Of a stretch of 64,000 nt of DNA, positions 43,288 through 53,509 are shown piece after piece. How positions within the stretch are numbered: the first letter of the stretch is position 1; the number at the start of each line of letters is the position of its first letter. Below the pieces are notes generated by a model. That model ran no database searches and had not been told where the DNA came from. It was given only the letters and a program-made list of their open reading frames with translations. The stretch is from Reticulitermes speratus (taxonomy: Eukaryota > Arthropoda > Insecta > Blattodea > Rhinotermitidae). The DNA is taken from assembly GCA_021186555.1 (NCBI GenBank), contig JAJKFL010000014.1, positions 40,759,200 to 40,823,199 of the forward strand. Reading direction: 5' to 3'. The position numbers and the translations under genes are program-made.

Positions 43288-43830
43288 TTTAGGCGCGTTC
43301 ACTAAATTGCGGAAAATGACTGTTAGCTTCGTCATGTCTGTCTGTCTGTTCGTCTGTCCGTTTGGAACAATTCGACTCCCACTGGACGGATTTCCATGAA
43401 ATTTGATATTTGAATATTTTTCGAAACTCTGTTGAGAAAATTCAATTTTCATTAAAATCTGACAAGAATAACGGTACTTTACACAAAGACCTATGTACAT
43501 TTATGATAACATCTCGCTGAATTCTTCTTAAAATGAGAAACGTTTGAGACAAAAGTTGTAGAGAAAATCAAAACACACATTTTACGTTCAATAACTTTTT
43601 CCGAAAATCGTGACATCTATGAGGTAATTTGAAAAAATCAGGTAGAGCCGAACAGGCCACAGATGACAATATAATACTGCGCATGCGCTCTGTATGCTGG
43701 ATAACTAAGGCTACAGACACACACTCAGAATACGTAATACTTATTGCTATTCCACAGCAACAATGGTTACGCGAACGCGCTTCGATGTTACGTTTGTACG
43801 TACATTGCCTGTCTTGTTTTTGCTCAATTT
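43288..43830 (+). repeat. Dispersed repeat H, copy 2
   Basis: Second copy of the 34733 repeat in the same orientation, with 'tctgtctgtctgttcgtctg' at 43343-43362, 'aagaataacggtactttaca' and 'actgcgcatgcgctc'. Overall similarity is clear but with many substitutions, so the copies are old. Confidence 0.75.
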
Positions 43831-43857
43831 AAAACGTATAGCATATGCGGCGTGACA

Positions 43858-44180
43858 AAAGGAGGATGATATGAGCGGTACCTGTGTCACAGTTTGAGGT
43901 GACAGGGGTGCGTACACGATTTTGGTGACGAGAGCTGAACGAAACAGACTATTTGCAACCCCTGGACCCAGATGGGAAGATAATATTAAAGTAGATATTA
44001 AACTAAATGAAAGGGATGATGTTGACTAGACTGATCTGACTCTGTTTAGGGGTACCATGTACCGTAATCTTTTAAACGCGATGATAAATTTTCGGTTTAC
44101 ATAAAATGTGGCGAATCTCTGCACAACCTTTGGAGCTATTGGTTACAAGAAAGCTCGCTCCTTGGCCTTAGTGACTTAGA
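43858..44180 (+). mobile_element. Diverged LINE-K 3' fragment
   Basis: Recognised by 'cgattttggtgacgagagct', 'agatgggaagataatattaa', 'cataaaatgtggcgaatctc' and 'aagaaagctcgctcc'. Frames are broken. No TTAG tail. Confidence 0.55.
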
Positions 44181-44731
44181 CAGCGTGTGGGATAAATTTC
44201 TATTTGTGCCATGCCATGGCCCTGGCTCACCACGTCAGACCGCATTTAACCCCATAGCATTCCATTTAAAACTTTTTATGGACAGGTTTTGTCCTAGCAC
44301 TTCGATTTCCCCATATCAGTATCACTCTACCATTGCTCTATGCTAAGTCGATCTACCAGCGACACCATAGACACACAGCGGTTGACAGCGTCGTTAAACA
44401 ACAAAACACAACTCGTTATTCCCGCTGCTGGGACACATAAGGTCGTCTGTATTTTCCCCTATCTGAACCTTCCACCCTAATTCACCTAATTTGCGAAAAC
44501 GAACAACGTTTTGCCCTGAAGTCGTCAGTTGCTGTGGGTTTATTCGTGCTTCTGAACTTACCTGGTCGTTGTTAAGCGTCGTTAGAGGGTGAAGGTGGAT
44601 CAGCTGTGAGGTCCGCGTATTAAACACGAGCATTGTCTGCCAATACATCAGACATGCACATCTTCCGAACACCTGCAGATATAGATTTGTCGCCAACGGC
44701 AGCCTTCGCAGGATATGAAAGTTATTTATCA
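44181..44731. other. Unassigned, possible old SINE-like DNA
   Basis: Contains 'ttgacagcgtcgttaaacaa' (44383-44402), reminiscent of an arthropod SINE tail, but no head was identified. A 112-codon minus-strand frame (44394-44732) has no recognisable domain. Confidence 0.3.
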
Positions 44732-44784
44732 ACCACCGTCAACACAACTACTTGTGTTTATTAAGTTTTATCATACGGGTTACA

Positions 44785-44825
44785 CGGCTACATGTTTCGA
44801 CTCTAATTCGTCATCTTCAGGGCAT
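44785..44825 (-). ncRNA. Hammerhead-like motif, left arm
   Basis: Minus strand: TGCC, CTGAAGA (44814-44820), T, stem II GAC/GTC, GAA, stem III ACATGT (44790-44795), H17 = A, then GCCG (stem I with one mismatch). Confidence 0.5.
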
Positions 44826-44905
44826 TAAAATACATGAAAGTGTCGGCGTTGTGAGGGTGCAATGTGTTAGTATATTTTTTTGAAGATTTTTCTTTTGTTT
44901 TGTTC

Positions 44906-45190
44906 CTTGTCGTACACACAAGATGTGGCTTGTCGTACATCACAAGATGTGGCTTGTCGTACACACAAAGATGTGGCTTGTCGTTACACACAAGATGTGG
45001 CTTGTCGTACACACAAGATGTGGGCTTGTCGTACACACAAGATGTGGCTTGTCGTACACACAAGATGTGGCTTGTCGTACACACAAGATGTGGCTTTGTC
45101 GTACACACAAGATGTGGCTTGTCGTACACACAAGATGTGGCTTGTCGTACGCACAAGATGTGGCTTGTCGTACACACAAGATGTGGCTTG
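44906..45190. repeat. 23-bp minisatellite in the centre of a foldback element
   Basis: Unit cttgtcgtacacacaagatg plus tgg, about 12 copies with several single-base length variants. Open frames in several phases here (VACRTHKMWLV-like) are repeat artefacts. Confidence 0.95.
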
Positions 45191-45368
45191 TTCCTCTGTG
45201 GACGATAAGACAAGAAACATATGAACAAATCTTCAGAAGAAGAACAAACACACTGCACCCTAACAACGCCGAAACTACTTAGCTATTAAATTATTTATTA
45301 CATATGTTATTGGTTTTAAAATTATATTTATGTAGATAAATATTATAACAATTCTGGATGTCACCATA

Positions 45369-45523
45369 AAAGGTAAAGTTCACCTTGGAACAGGCCATGA
45401 AGGCCCAGAGGGGTAGTAGAGGTATAGTTCTACTCTTTCTTTAACCTCGGCGGGAGATGGGGGTGGGTGGTTAACGCCACGCCGCGACCGCTTTACCCCC
45501 AGGCAAGACCCGGTACTCATTGA
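45369..45523 (-). mobile_element. 5'-truncated SINE family C, 13-bp exact TSD
   Basis: Minus-strand SINE-C from the 3' end ('ggaacaggccatgaaggccc') to about 'gacccggtactcattga'. It lacks the tRNA-like half. It is flanked by exact ggatgtcaccata at 45356-45368 and 45524-45536, so the truncation happened at insertion. Confidence 0.9.
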
Positions 45524-45581
45524 GGATGTCACCATACAAATATGAAATTCCAATTGTAATTTCAATTTTCCATATTTAATG

Positions 45582-45852
45582 GGGCCGATCCCAGTGGCCG
45601 TGCGGTCTAACGCGTGGGTCTTCGGTCGCTTGCTGGGATTGCGGGTTCGAATCCCGCCGGTGGCATGGATGTCTGTCTCTTGTGAGTGTTGTGCCTTGTC
45701 AGGTAGAGGTCTCTGTGACGGGCCGATCTCTCTTCCAGAGGAGTCCTACCTAATGTGTGTTTGACCTTTGGTGTGGTCAGGCACAACAATAACCCTCTAC
45801 ACCTACAATGAGTAGGTAGAAGAAGTCAGACTGAGAAACAAAGAAAGAAAGA
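45582..45852 (+). mobile_element. SINE family B with imperfect TSD
   Basis: Full head 'ggccgatcccagtggccgtg' and box B 'gcgggttcgaatcccgcc'. The tail region after about 45760 differs from other copies ('gtgtggtcaggcacaac', 'tctacacctacaatg') and ends in (GAAA)n. Flanks are atatttaatg (45572-45581) and atattttaatg (45853-45863), the right one abutting the hammerhead-like motif. Confidence 0.85.
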
Positions 45853-45860
45853 ATATTTTA

Positions 45861-45904
45861 ATGACCTGAAGAAGACCATTTTAGTGGTCGAAACATGTAG
45901 TCAT
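45861..45904 (+). ncRNA. Hammerhead ribozyme-like motif, fully paired
   Basis: ATGAC (45861-45865), CTGAAGA (45866-45872), unpaired A, stem II GACC/GGTC (45874-45877, 45886-45889), GAA (45890-45892), stem III ACA/TGT (45893-45898), H17 = A (45899), GTCAT (45900-45904) pairing perfectly with ATGAC. The stem sequences differ completely from the 41602 and 15883 copies while staying paired. Confidence 0.65.
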
Positions 45905-46020
45905 GTTACCCTCTGATAAAAGATAATAAGTATTTGTGTTGATGGTGCGTGACAACGACGGTGTAATACATACAAAACAACGCGATGTCCAAGGTAAAGA
46001 AAGAGAAGACAGCCTACGTT

Positions 46021-46119
46021 CGTAGCATTGCTAAGTGGAGATACCTGTCATGTCGTAGCATTGCTAAGTGGAGATACCTGTCATGTCGTAGCATTGCTAA
46101 GTGGAGATACCTGTCATGT
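46021..46119. repeat. 33-bp tandem triplication
   Basis: Three identical units cgtagcattgctaagtggag plus atacctgtcatgt. In frame they encode RSIAKWRYLSC three times, but no gene context supports coding. Confidence 0.9.
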
Positions 46120-46849
46120 CGTCTGCAAGGTGTTAACGTTTGTCACCGGTCTCAGGGAAGCCTAGTAGGACACTCGTATTTACTTAGCGCTGTACTAATT
46201 CGCTTATTTACCGTCACGCGGCGCTGCAGTGCTCTTAGGCTCAGGAGAAGAGCCATTCGCTAGTCTAGCGCAGGCCGTTCTGGATTTTTGGTTTACAAGC
46301 AGAATTAGGGGAGAGGGGGCTAGTTGGCTACAGGGGTAAGTTGGCAAAATGGCCATAACTCCCAAAGATGGCGCAGGATAGCAACACCTTCAATTTGTAC
46401 TGTTCAATGACTTCTCCTGAGAGCTGTCAGCAAGCGTCAGCGCTTTGTGAGCTATGACTGAAGTGTGGTGTAGTGTTTTATTTTGTACACCGCAGGAAGT
46501 AATTTTTTATCACTTTATAAAATGTTTTGTGTTTGAAGTTTGGTTACAGCTACATGTGACATTGTGCCATCCATGAATGATACCTCATTTTGGCTAACAG
46601 TGGAGCTAGAGAGAATTGTAGACTTCTATTTTGTTTGAGGATGATACACTCTAAAACATAAGAAGGTGGCGACGGGGCAGGTCGGCACACTCAACGTGGG
46701 GCATGTTGGCTCACTGTGTCAACTTGCCCCGCTGTCGATCAGAATCTCATTGGTTAATTGTTTAGCAGTGTAATTTTTTTCTGTCCGGTTTAAGAAGCTA
46801 AATAATGCATACTTGCAAGAAGAGGTCATATAGGAGCAACACACGTCTG

Positions 46850-47960
46850 GATTATTGCTACAAGCTGTGAGAGCTCTGCGAAAACGTGGACGGTCAAGAA
46901 GGAAAGCGGCTAAGGATTTCAGATTTATTTTCGTATTTGGGCAAGATACTGCAAAAGGGTAAGGCAGGGTGAGGTAAAACCACCTCACCAACACTGTCAT
47001 TGAACACACCGTCCATCCCTCTGGGTATATGACAGAGGAGCATTTTGTAAGCTATGTAAAACGTTTCGTGGCACATGCTAAGCCTTCTAAAGAGAGATCA
47101 GTATTTCTGTTGCTAGACACCCATGATTCGCATTTGGCCATACGGGCAATAGACTACTGCAAGCAGAATGGCGTGACTGTCCTCAACTTCCCTCCACACT
47201 GCAGTCGTAACTCCAGCCTCTTGACAGGTCTGTCAACTGATCGCTTACGACGTATGTGAACCGAGCTTATGATGCCTGCATAACTAACCATACAGGCACA
47301 ACAGTGAAATACATGACAATCCTTGTGTCGTCAACGCACCTTCGCACCTGACTTCTTTTTACTGCAAATACCAAAGCAGGTTTCCAGTTTTCTGGAATTT
47401 ACCTGTTCAGCGGCGATATCTTTCAAAATGAGGAATTTATGGAAGATTACGTTGCGGATATAGCTGCCCCTCCTATGGAGGCTGCAGATTCCAGTAGCAA
47501 CAGTGAACTTCCTGCGATTTTCATGATTCTCCCAAATGATCATCTTCTGCTTCAAAAGTTGCACACATCCTGCTACTCCAGAGGACGTTCGAAACCTTCC
47601 TAAACCGTATGCAAAAAGAGCAAGAATGTAAACTAGAACAAGAAAATAACTGTCATTTTGGCTGATACCTCTGTCAAAAATGCTTTGACACCAGTACAAC
47701 AGAAGGCTCGGAGCAAATGAGAGAAGAACTGGGCCTAAAATATAAGAAAGAGGAGCGTGTCACGTATCTAAAGAGAGATTTACAAGAGCAGAACGCAAAA
47801 ATACAAAAAAAAAAAAAAATCCAAAAATGCAGGCGACACAGACGAAGAAGATTCCGAGGATACTTTCTACCTCTACTGTCTTGGCGCATCCAGAGAAATG
47901 CGGATTCAGTGCACAGAATGCAAGTTGCGGTCACTTGAATAATGGACTGATGGCTCTCCC
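46850..47960 (+). pseudogene. Decayed pogo/CENP-B-like DDE transposase
   Basis: Best block is 47029-47259: MTEEHFVSYVKRFVAHAKPS, then SVFLLLDTHDSHLAIRAIDY and CKQNGVTVLNFPPHCS. LLLDTHDSHL with NFPPHCS is the second catalytic Asp region of DDE_1 (pogo/Tigger/jerky) transposases. Just upstream HPSGY and downstream codons for ITNHTGTTVKYM, then PEDVRNLPKPYAKRA (about 47575-47625) fit the same family. Several frame changes and stops interrupt it, and after the FPPHCS block the expected LQPLD reads SSLLTG. The N-terminal HTH region is not recognisable. Dead. Confidence 0.75.
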
Positions 47961-48012
47961 AACTGTGTTTACCTAAATTGCCAGCCTTATGGGATTGGGA
48001 TACTTTATTTAG

Positions 48013-48983
48013 AATTGCTGGTGGTAGGCTAGTGTCATACTGAGTTACGTGTGTTGCTGGTGGTAGGCTAGTGTCATACTGAGTTACGTGTGTTGCTGGT
48101 GGTAGGCTAGTGTCATACTGAGTTACGTGTTTTGCTGGTGGTAGGCTAGTGTCATACTGAGTTACGTGTGTTGCTGGTGGTAGGCTAGTGTCATACTGAG
48201 TTACGTGTGTTGCTGGTGGTAGGCTAGTGTCATACTGAGTTACGTGTGTTGCTGGTGGTAGGCTAGTGTCATACTGAGTTACGTGTGTTGCTGGTGGTAG
48301 GCTAGTGTCATACTGAGTTACGTGTGTTGCTGGTGGTAGGCTAGTGTCATACTGAGTTACGTGTGTTGCTGGTGGTAGGCTAGTGCCATACTGAGTTACG
48401 TGTGTTGCTGGTGGTAGGCTAGTGTCATACTGAGTTACGTGTGTTGCTGGTGGTAGGCTAGTGTCATACTGAGTTACGTGTGTTGCTGGTGGTAGGCTAG
48501 TGTCATACTGAGTTACGTGTGTTGCTGGTGGTAGGCTAGTGTCATACTGAGTTACGTGTGTTGCTGGTGGTAGGCTAGTGTCATACTGATTACGTGTGTT
48601 GCTGGTGGTAGGCTAGTGTCATACTGAGTTACGTGTGTTGCTGGTGGTAGGCTAGTGTCATACTGAGTTACGTGTGTTGCTGGTGGTAGGCTAGTGTCAT
48701 ACTGAGTTACGTGTGTTGCTGGTGGTAGGCTAGTGTCATACTGAGTTACGTGTGTTGCTGGTGGTAGGCTAGTGTCATACTGAGTTACGTGTGTTGCTGG
48801 TGGTAGGCTAGTGCCATACTGAGTTACGTGTGTTGCTGGTGGTAGGCTAGTGTCATACTGAGTTACGTGTGTTGCTGGTGGTAGGCTAGTGCCATACTGA
48901 GTTACGTGTGTTGCTGGTGGTAGGCTAGTGTCATACTGAGTTACGTGTGTTGCTGGTGGTAGGCTAGTGTCATACTGAGTTAC
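48013..48983. repeat. 39-bp minisatellite inside the pogo element, about 25 units
   Basis: Unit gttgctggtggtaggctagt plus gtcatactgagttacgtgt. Units are almost identical (rare gtgccat and one missing base at 48589), which implies recent amplification or homogenisation well after the host transposon decayed. Confidence 0.95.
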
Positions 48984-49107
48984 CTTTCCTTTTGATTTTC
49001 TTTTTCAATTTAAGTAATGTATTGAATTTGGCCGAAATTCTATTGTTTCTCAACTGATTTATTACCATAATAACACCTCGTTGTTGCGCACAACCTGTAT
49101 CTGACAC

Positions 49108-49500
49108 AGGTGCGCAACCAGAATTTTTCATTGGGGGGGGGGGGAGGCTGACCCTGAGGCTGAATATAATTTGTGTTTGATTTTAAAAATTGTGTTATGA
49201 AAATCTTGTCATAAGTATAACATAACACTGTCAGCAACTGCATTTATATACATACAAATATAACTACATGTTCCATGACTCAATCACAGTGTTCTATCTT
49301 ATTGTTTTTTAATTGTATTAATTTATTATTCAAACTTCTAATTTACTAGTCATCAGCTGATTTCAGTGGCTGAATTTGGCTGCAGGGTAAATCACGTAAA
49401 ACCCTTGATATCATCATATTCACAAAATCTGTGTTTTTTTAATTTCAGTTTTGGGGTGTTTGGGGGCTGCAGCCTGGTAGCCCCCCGTTTGGTGCGCCCC
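49108..49500 (+). mobile_element. hAT-like MITE with TSD, nested in pogo element
   Basis: Begins AGGTGCGCAACCA and ends TTTGGTGCGCCCC, imperfect inverted termini. It is flanked by exact tatctgacac (49098-49107, 49501-49510). If one or two outer bases belong to the element, the target duplication is 8 bp, typical of hAT. It carries a 13-G run at 49134-49144. A second copy, left end lost, is at 13430-13852. Confidence 0.75.
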
Positions 49501-49823
49501 TATCTGACACGTTTTTTCCATAAAACATTATAGTAATCACTGTCTGTTATGTCTTGTTCTTGAAAAGTTGGTATCTTGATCTTCCACGTATTTTACCATA
49601 TGCCAACTTACCCCGTGAGTGGGGCAGGTTGGCACACGTGCAGAGGTTAGGGCAAAAGCCTCTCCCTCCTATTCCTTACGAATAGCGTCAAATTTGTGTA
49701 GGTCAGATTGTAGCCCAAGAGTGTTGCTAGCCATACGTGCCGCTATATTCAACTTAGCATGTACAGGGAAAATGTAAAAAATTATAACGTGAAAAGTGTG
49801 CCAACTATCCCCCCTCTCCCCTA

Positions 49824-50048
49824 CTCTTCTGTGTTAATGTACAGTAAAGGTCAGTAATGAATGATATTGAAATAAAAACATTAAAATTAATTCATGTAAT
49901 AAAACGTTTATCGATAAGTGTTCACACCATACCTAAAAACTGTAAGATCGTTTTGACAGCCGTGGCTGTCGTACATATAGACAAGGGCACGGAGTGTTTG
50001 ACGTATTTGTGTGTTCTCTGTGAGTGAAACCTTAACATTGGTAAGTCT
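49824..50048. other. Short unassigned stretch
   Basis: AT-rich. The last part (50030-50048) already resembles SINE-C just before the tandem array. Confidence 0.4.
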
Positions 50049-50610
50049 CACGCTTCGACCGCTTTAACCCGGAGAAAGAGCCACCGGTACTTATTAAAAA
50101 GGAAGCTAGGCACTGGTGAGTCTCACGCTTCGACTGCTTTAACCCGGAGAAAGAGCCACCGGTACTTATTAAAAAGGAAGCTAGGCATTGGTGAGTCACG
50201 CTTCGACCGCTTTAACCTGGAGAAAGAGCCACCGGTACCTATAAAAAGGAAGCCTGGCTTTGGTGAGTCACGCTTCGACCGCTTTAACCCGGAGAAAGAG
50301 CCACCGGTACTTTTTAAAAAGGAAGCTAGGCATTGGTGAGTCACGCTTAGACCGCTTTAACCTGGAGAAAGAGCCACCGGTACCTATAAAAAGGAAGCTG
50401 GACATTAGTGAGTCTCACGCTTCGACCGTTTTAACCCGTAGAAAGAGACACCGGTACCTATTAAAAAGGAAGCTAGGCACTGGTGAGTCTCACGCTTCGA
50501 CCGCTTTAACCCGGAGAAACAGCCACCGGTACCTATTAAAAAAGAAGCTGGGTGGACCGCAGAGCCTGTCTGGACATTCCGGAAAAGAGGGAAATCGCGT
50601 GTCTCTGTAG
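50049..50610. repeat. 73-75 bp minisatellite made from a SINE-C segment
   Basis: Seven units starting cacgcttcgaccgctttaac at 50049, 50124, 50197, 50269, 50342, 50416 and 50491. Each continues 'ggagaaagagccaccggtac' and 'aaaaaggaagctagg'. This is the minus-strand SINE-C block 'cacgccccggccgctttacc .. gggaaagagacccggtac .. ggaggctgg'. After the last unit the sequence continues as single-copy SINE-C ('gggtggaccgcagagcctgt', 'ctggacattccggaaaa', 50549-50586), so the array arose in place inside an inserted SINE. Confidence 0.85.
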
Positions 50611-51296
50611 GGAATTCGTTAATTATAAGGACAAAGCTACCGGTTGGAGGTGGGAAGGAGAGACATTACTGTCATGTGTGCGTACGTATCAGTGCGTTGC
50701 TACCGATGTCCAACTACGCAAGTCTTCCCTGTCCGTCATTATTCCATCGATCCTGCACTCCCTGTATCGTCACATTAACAATCACTACTTATCACAATGT
50801 CAGTATTCATTGAGGAATTCATGTCTGAACCGACACTTGACTGGTTACGAAGTAAACAGATTATTGGAGTTGTTGGTAGGCTACATATGGTGCTGTTCAG
50901 TGAAGCTTCTTCACCTGGAGTGATGGATATGTCTCATTATCAGCTTGCCTTTGGCTTAATACTTGTTCTAAGTTTGAGAGTTGCGGTATATATTGTGATA
51001 CATAGTGAAGAGCTGACTGTGATAAATGCAATTTTAGTGTTGATACATAACTGGACGACAGAAATGTATCTACTGAACCACAAGAACAAAAGCATCATAA
51101 ACAGGTCATCGTCACTGTCATCATCATTATCATCGTCATCGTCATCAAGAACAACGACAACAACAATAACTCTATGCAACTAAATACCCTGTGTGCTCCA
51201 CCTGACACAAGAAACAAGCAACTTTTTCTTCCATTTATTTTCAAAGCCAACACCTGCACACACTACATATAACATAGGATAAATATGCTCTATTTA
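50611..51296. other. Intergenic with (TCA)n microsatellite
   Basis: A TCA/TCG-rich run at 51104-51150 creates Asp-rich or Ser-rich frames on either strand. No gene is supported. Confidence 0.45.
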
Positions 51297-51338
51297 CTGC
51301 TACATGTTTCGGCTGTCGTATGTTATCATCAGGGACTG
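51297..51338 (-). ncRNA. Hammerhead-like motif, minus strand, partly decayed
   Basis: Minus strand: CTGATGA (51326-51332), T, a poorly paired stem II region, GAA, stem III ACATGT, H17 = A. Core and stem III match the other loci; stem II does not fold well. Confidence 0.4.
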
Positions 51339-51449
51339 TACACCGATATATTTAAAACCTAATTGATATAATAAAATTAGATTACAAAAATACGATGTAC
51401 CGTAATGATTTCGCAGACATTGTTGTACAATGTATATAGCATTAAAAGT

Positions 51450-51735
51450 GTGGACCGCGATAGCTCGGTCGGTATAGCGACTGTCTACGGGTTGGACGGT
51501 CCGTTGATCGAATCCCGGTGAGGGTGAGATTTTCCGCACCCGTCCAGACCGGCCCTGGGACCCACCCAGCCTGCTGTACAAGTACCGGGTTATTCCCGTC
51601 GGCAAAATGGGCGAGGCGTGGCGTTAACCACCCACCCCCGTCTAACCGAGGTTAAAGAAAGAGTAGAGCTATACCTCTACTCTTCCTCTGGGCCTTCATG
51701 GCCTGTTCTATGGTTAACTGTACCTTCTTTTACCA
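51450..51735 (+). mobile_element. SINE family C, plus strand, full length
   Basis: Head 'ggaccgcgatagctcggtcg' with box B-like 'ttgatcgaatcccgg', a standard body, and 3' end 'ccttcatggcctgttctatg'. It follows closely after a hammerhead-like motif. Confidence 0.9.
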
Positions 51736-52204
51736 GTATATGTTCACTTACAATTCCGTGTGCTTAATATGCAGCTGTCCCACTCTGTCTTACAAACACA
51801 TGTCGCCTATATCTTGACCCGTATTGGATCCCGTCTTTTAAATGTATTAAAACTGTTATTTAAAATCATAATTTACATAAAATGTTATCGTAAAATATAA
51901 AAATAGTAATACGCGCCATATGCAATATGCTGTATAACGTAATGTGGTGTTCTGTTCAGGAGATAGATGTATCAGTCTGTGTGCCTAGCGCATGCGCACT
52001 GTTAAATCTTGTGCGACTACGATTCTTCTTTAGCACTCCAGCCCTTTACGTTTGGCTATCGCTTCCCTTTTGGACTTATCAATATTATAATTTTTTACAC
52101 AGTGAGGTTGTCAGCCCAATGTCTAACCCCCAACATAGAGGGCTCCTCTGCAAAGACCCTGACCCTACGAGTAGCTACGCTACGCCCAGCATAAACCGCA
52201 GTTC
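51736..52204. other. Unassigned
   Basis: No gene or family recognised. The text 'gcgcatgcgcac' at 51989-52000 is similar to a motif in repeat H but the rest does not align by eye. Confidence 0.35.
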
Positions 52205-52485
52205 CCGGTTTAACTTCGTCGCGGGTTCGATTTCCGATGGTGTCACTGGAATTTTTCATCGACATAATCGTTTTCGGCCGCACAAGGGTCCTGTTGTCGA
52301 CTCAGCCTCTAACAGAAATGAGCACAGGAGTATTTCATGTGGGTAAAGGCGGCCGGTGTAGGGCTGACAACCTTAACCACCTTCATGTGCCGATTGTATA
52401 GAAATCTGGGAGCCTCAACCTCCTGGAACCCTATAAGGGCCTGTCCAGGCCTGTAATGGGATTACTTTGCCCTTTTACCCGGTTT
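52205..52485 (+). mobile_element. SINE family A, 5' truncated
   Basis: Starts inside the box B region ('tcgcgggttcgatttccgat') and continues to 'gcctgtaatgggattacttt'. The box A half of the head is missing. Confidence 0.85.
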
Positions 52486-52763
52486 AACAAAAACCTTCGA
52501 CAAGGCGGTGCTCCCGCCGGGGACGGAAGAAGTAAGTTGTTACCAAAATTAAGTGTACACACGTGTAATTAGTTATCTGTATGTACAGAGTCTTTCTTAA
52601 AAGCCTGGCAATCACTTAGCTTCGTAAATAATTGTCATTTATGGCAGATGTGTGTCGTTATCGTGTTCATAAGAGCCGCCACTGGACACTACACTGATCA
52701 AAATTAATACTGTTTACATCTTGATTCCTCTCGCGTGATTTCAGGCTTCCGCAGCAGTGTAAA

Positions 52764-52987
52764 TGAGATCTTCACTCTTCTGGGATGTTACGCAGCGTAG
52801 ATTGGTAGTTAGTTACCGCCGTTTCGGGACAACCTATTCGGTCCCATATTCAAGGGTCACGCAGTCCAAGTTTGACCCTTGAAGGGAATGCTTGTCCCTT
52901 GAAGATGGGACCGATAGATTGTCCCGAAACGGCAATAACTAGCCACCAATATAAGATGCACAACATCGCAGAAGAGCGAAAATCTCA
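52764..52987. mobile_element. Foldback family F, complete, about 95-bp arms
   Basis: Left arm TGAGATCTTCACTCTTCTGG through 'gtttcgggacaacctattcg' and 'gtcccatattcaagggtc' (to 52858) is the reverse complement of 'gacccttgaag' (52874) through 'gaagatgggaccgatagatt', 'gtcccgaaacgg' and 'gaagagcgaaaatctca' (52987). Each arm holds the GGGAC/GTCCC hairpin followed by GAAACG. The cytosine needed before TGAAGA for a hammerhead core is absent. There are small duplications of 'tgaccct/cttgaagg' at the centre. Confidence 0.8.
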
Positions 52988-53009
52988 AGATCCCTCTTAA
53001 TATTATCCC

Positions 53010-53045
<36 letters not shown>

Positions 53046-53509
53046 TAATCAGTAACAGCAAAATGGTGACAGATGCAATTCCTAACACAGGGCACGTATT
53101 TCCATCCGAATTCCAGTGTATGCAGGAATGAATTTACATATTTCAACTACAATGTTGCTGCACATTCTTGTGTTAACCACGACTTATGTTAGTAATATGT
53201 TCAATATGTGTCATACGGTTACCATTGTAACTACATATTTTCTTGATTACCGCATTTTCTTATTGGAGGTAATACTGTTCACATCCGGCAATTTAATTAG
53301 GTCACCATTTTGATATTTCCCATTGAGGGAAATTAAAAAGACTGGCAACCTTGCATTCCGTGACGTGGAACATAGGCTTTACCACAGCGTTCGTCACTTT
53401 CGAAATGTCATAATGTTTTACAGCAAAAGGTTAAACGCCCATAAGGAAAGGACGGCTTTCGTGGAGCTCACAAATGCACAGGGATTATTTCTCTACAGAA
53501 CATTTTTTC
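52988..53509. other. Intergenic with (TA)n at 53010-53042
   Basis: A TA run, then AT-rich sequence. No gene recognised. Confidence 0.4.

Larger units (their letters stand above)
44732..45948. mobile_element. Foldback element with hammerhead-like ends, split by two SINEs
   Basis: Left arm 44732-44905 ('caccgtcaacacaactactt', 'acatgtttcga', 'cggcgttgtgagggtgcaat') is the reverse complement of right-arm pieces 45200-45290 ('gcaccctaacaacgccga') and 45861-45948 ('tcgaaacatgtagtcatg', 'tttgtgttgatggtgc'). A 23-bp tandem array (44906-45190) occupies the centre. The right arm was later interrupted by SINE-C (45369) and SINE-B (45582), each with its own target duplication. Both ends carry outward hammerhead-like motifs. 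Confidence 0.75.
46308..49821 (+). mobile_element. pogo-type DNA transposon, both ends present, TA TSD
   Basis: Terminal inverted repeats GGGGAGAGGGGGCTAGTTGG (46308-) and the complement ending ccccctctcccc (49821), flanked by TA at 46306-46307 and 49822-49823, the Tc1/mariner-superfamily target. Length is 3514 bp, inflated by a 39-bp minisatellite (48013-48983) and a hAT-like MITE (49108-49500). The transposase region is decayed (see 46850-47700). The element's DNA also repeats the words 'gttggc' and 'ttgcccc' in subterminal positions (46680-46730, 49605-49635), possible transposase binding sites. Confidence 0.85.

Noticed and set aside
44394-44732. 112-codon minus-strand frame
   Set aside because: Overlaps the arm of a foldback element and shows no recognisable domain.
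44864-45282. Several 100-150 codon frames on both strands (VVHTRCGLSYTQDVAC-like)
   Set aside because: All are readings of a 23-bp minisatellite inside a foldback element.
50940-51179. Asp-rich minus-strand frame
   Set aside because: Produced by a (TCA/TCG)n microsatellite at 51104-51150.
2170-51520. tRNA genes
   Set aside because: Box A/box B-like heads occur many times but always continue into SINE bodies and show degraded cloverleaf stems; none stands alone as a functional tRNA gene.
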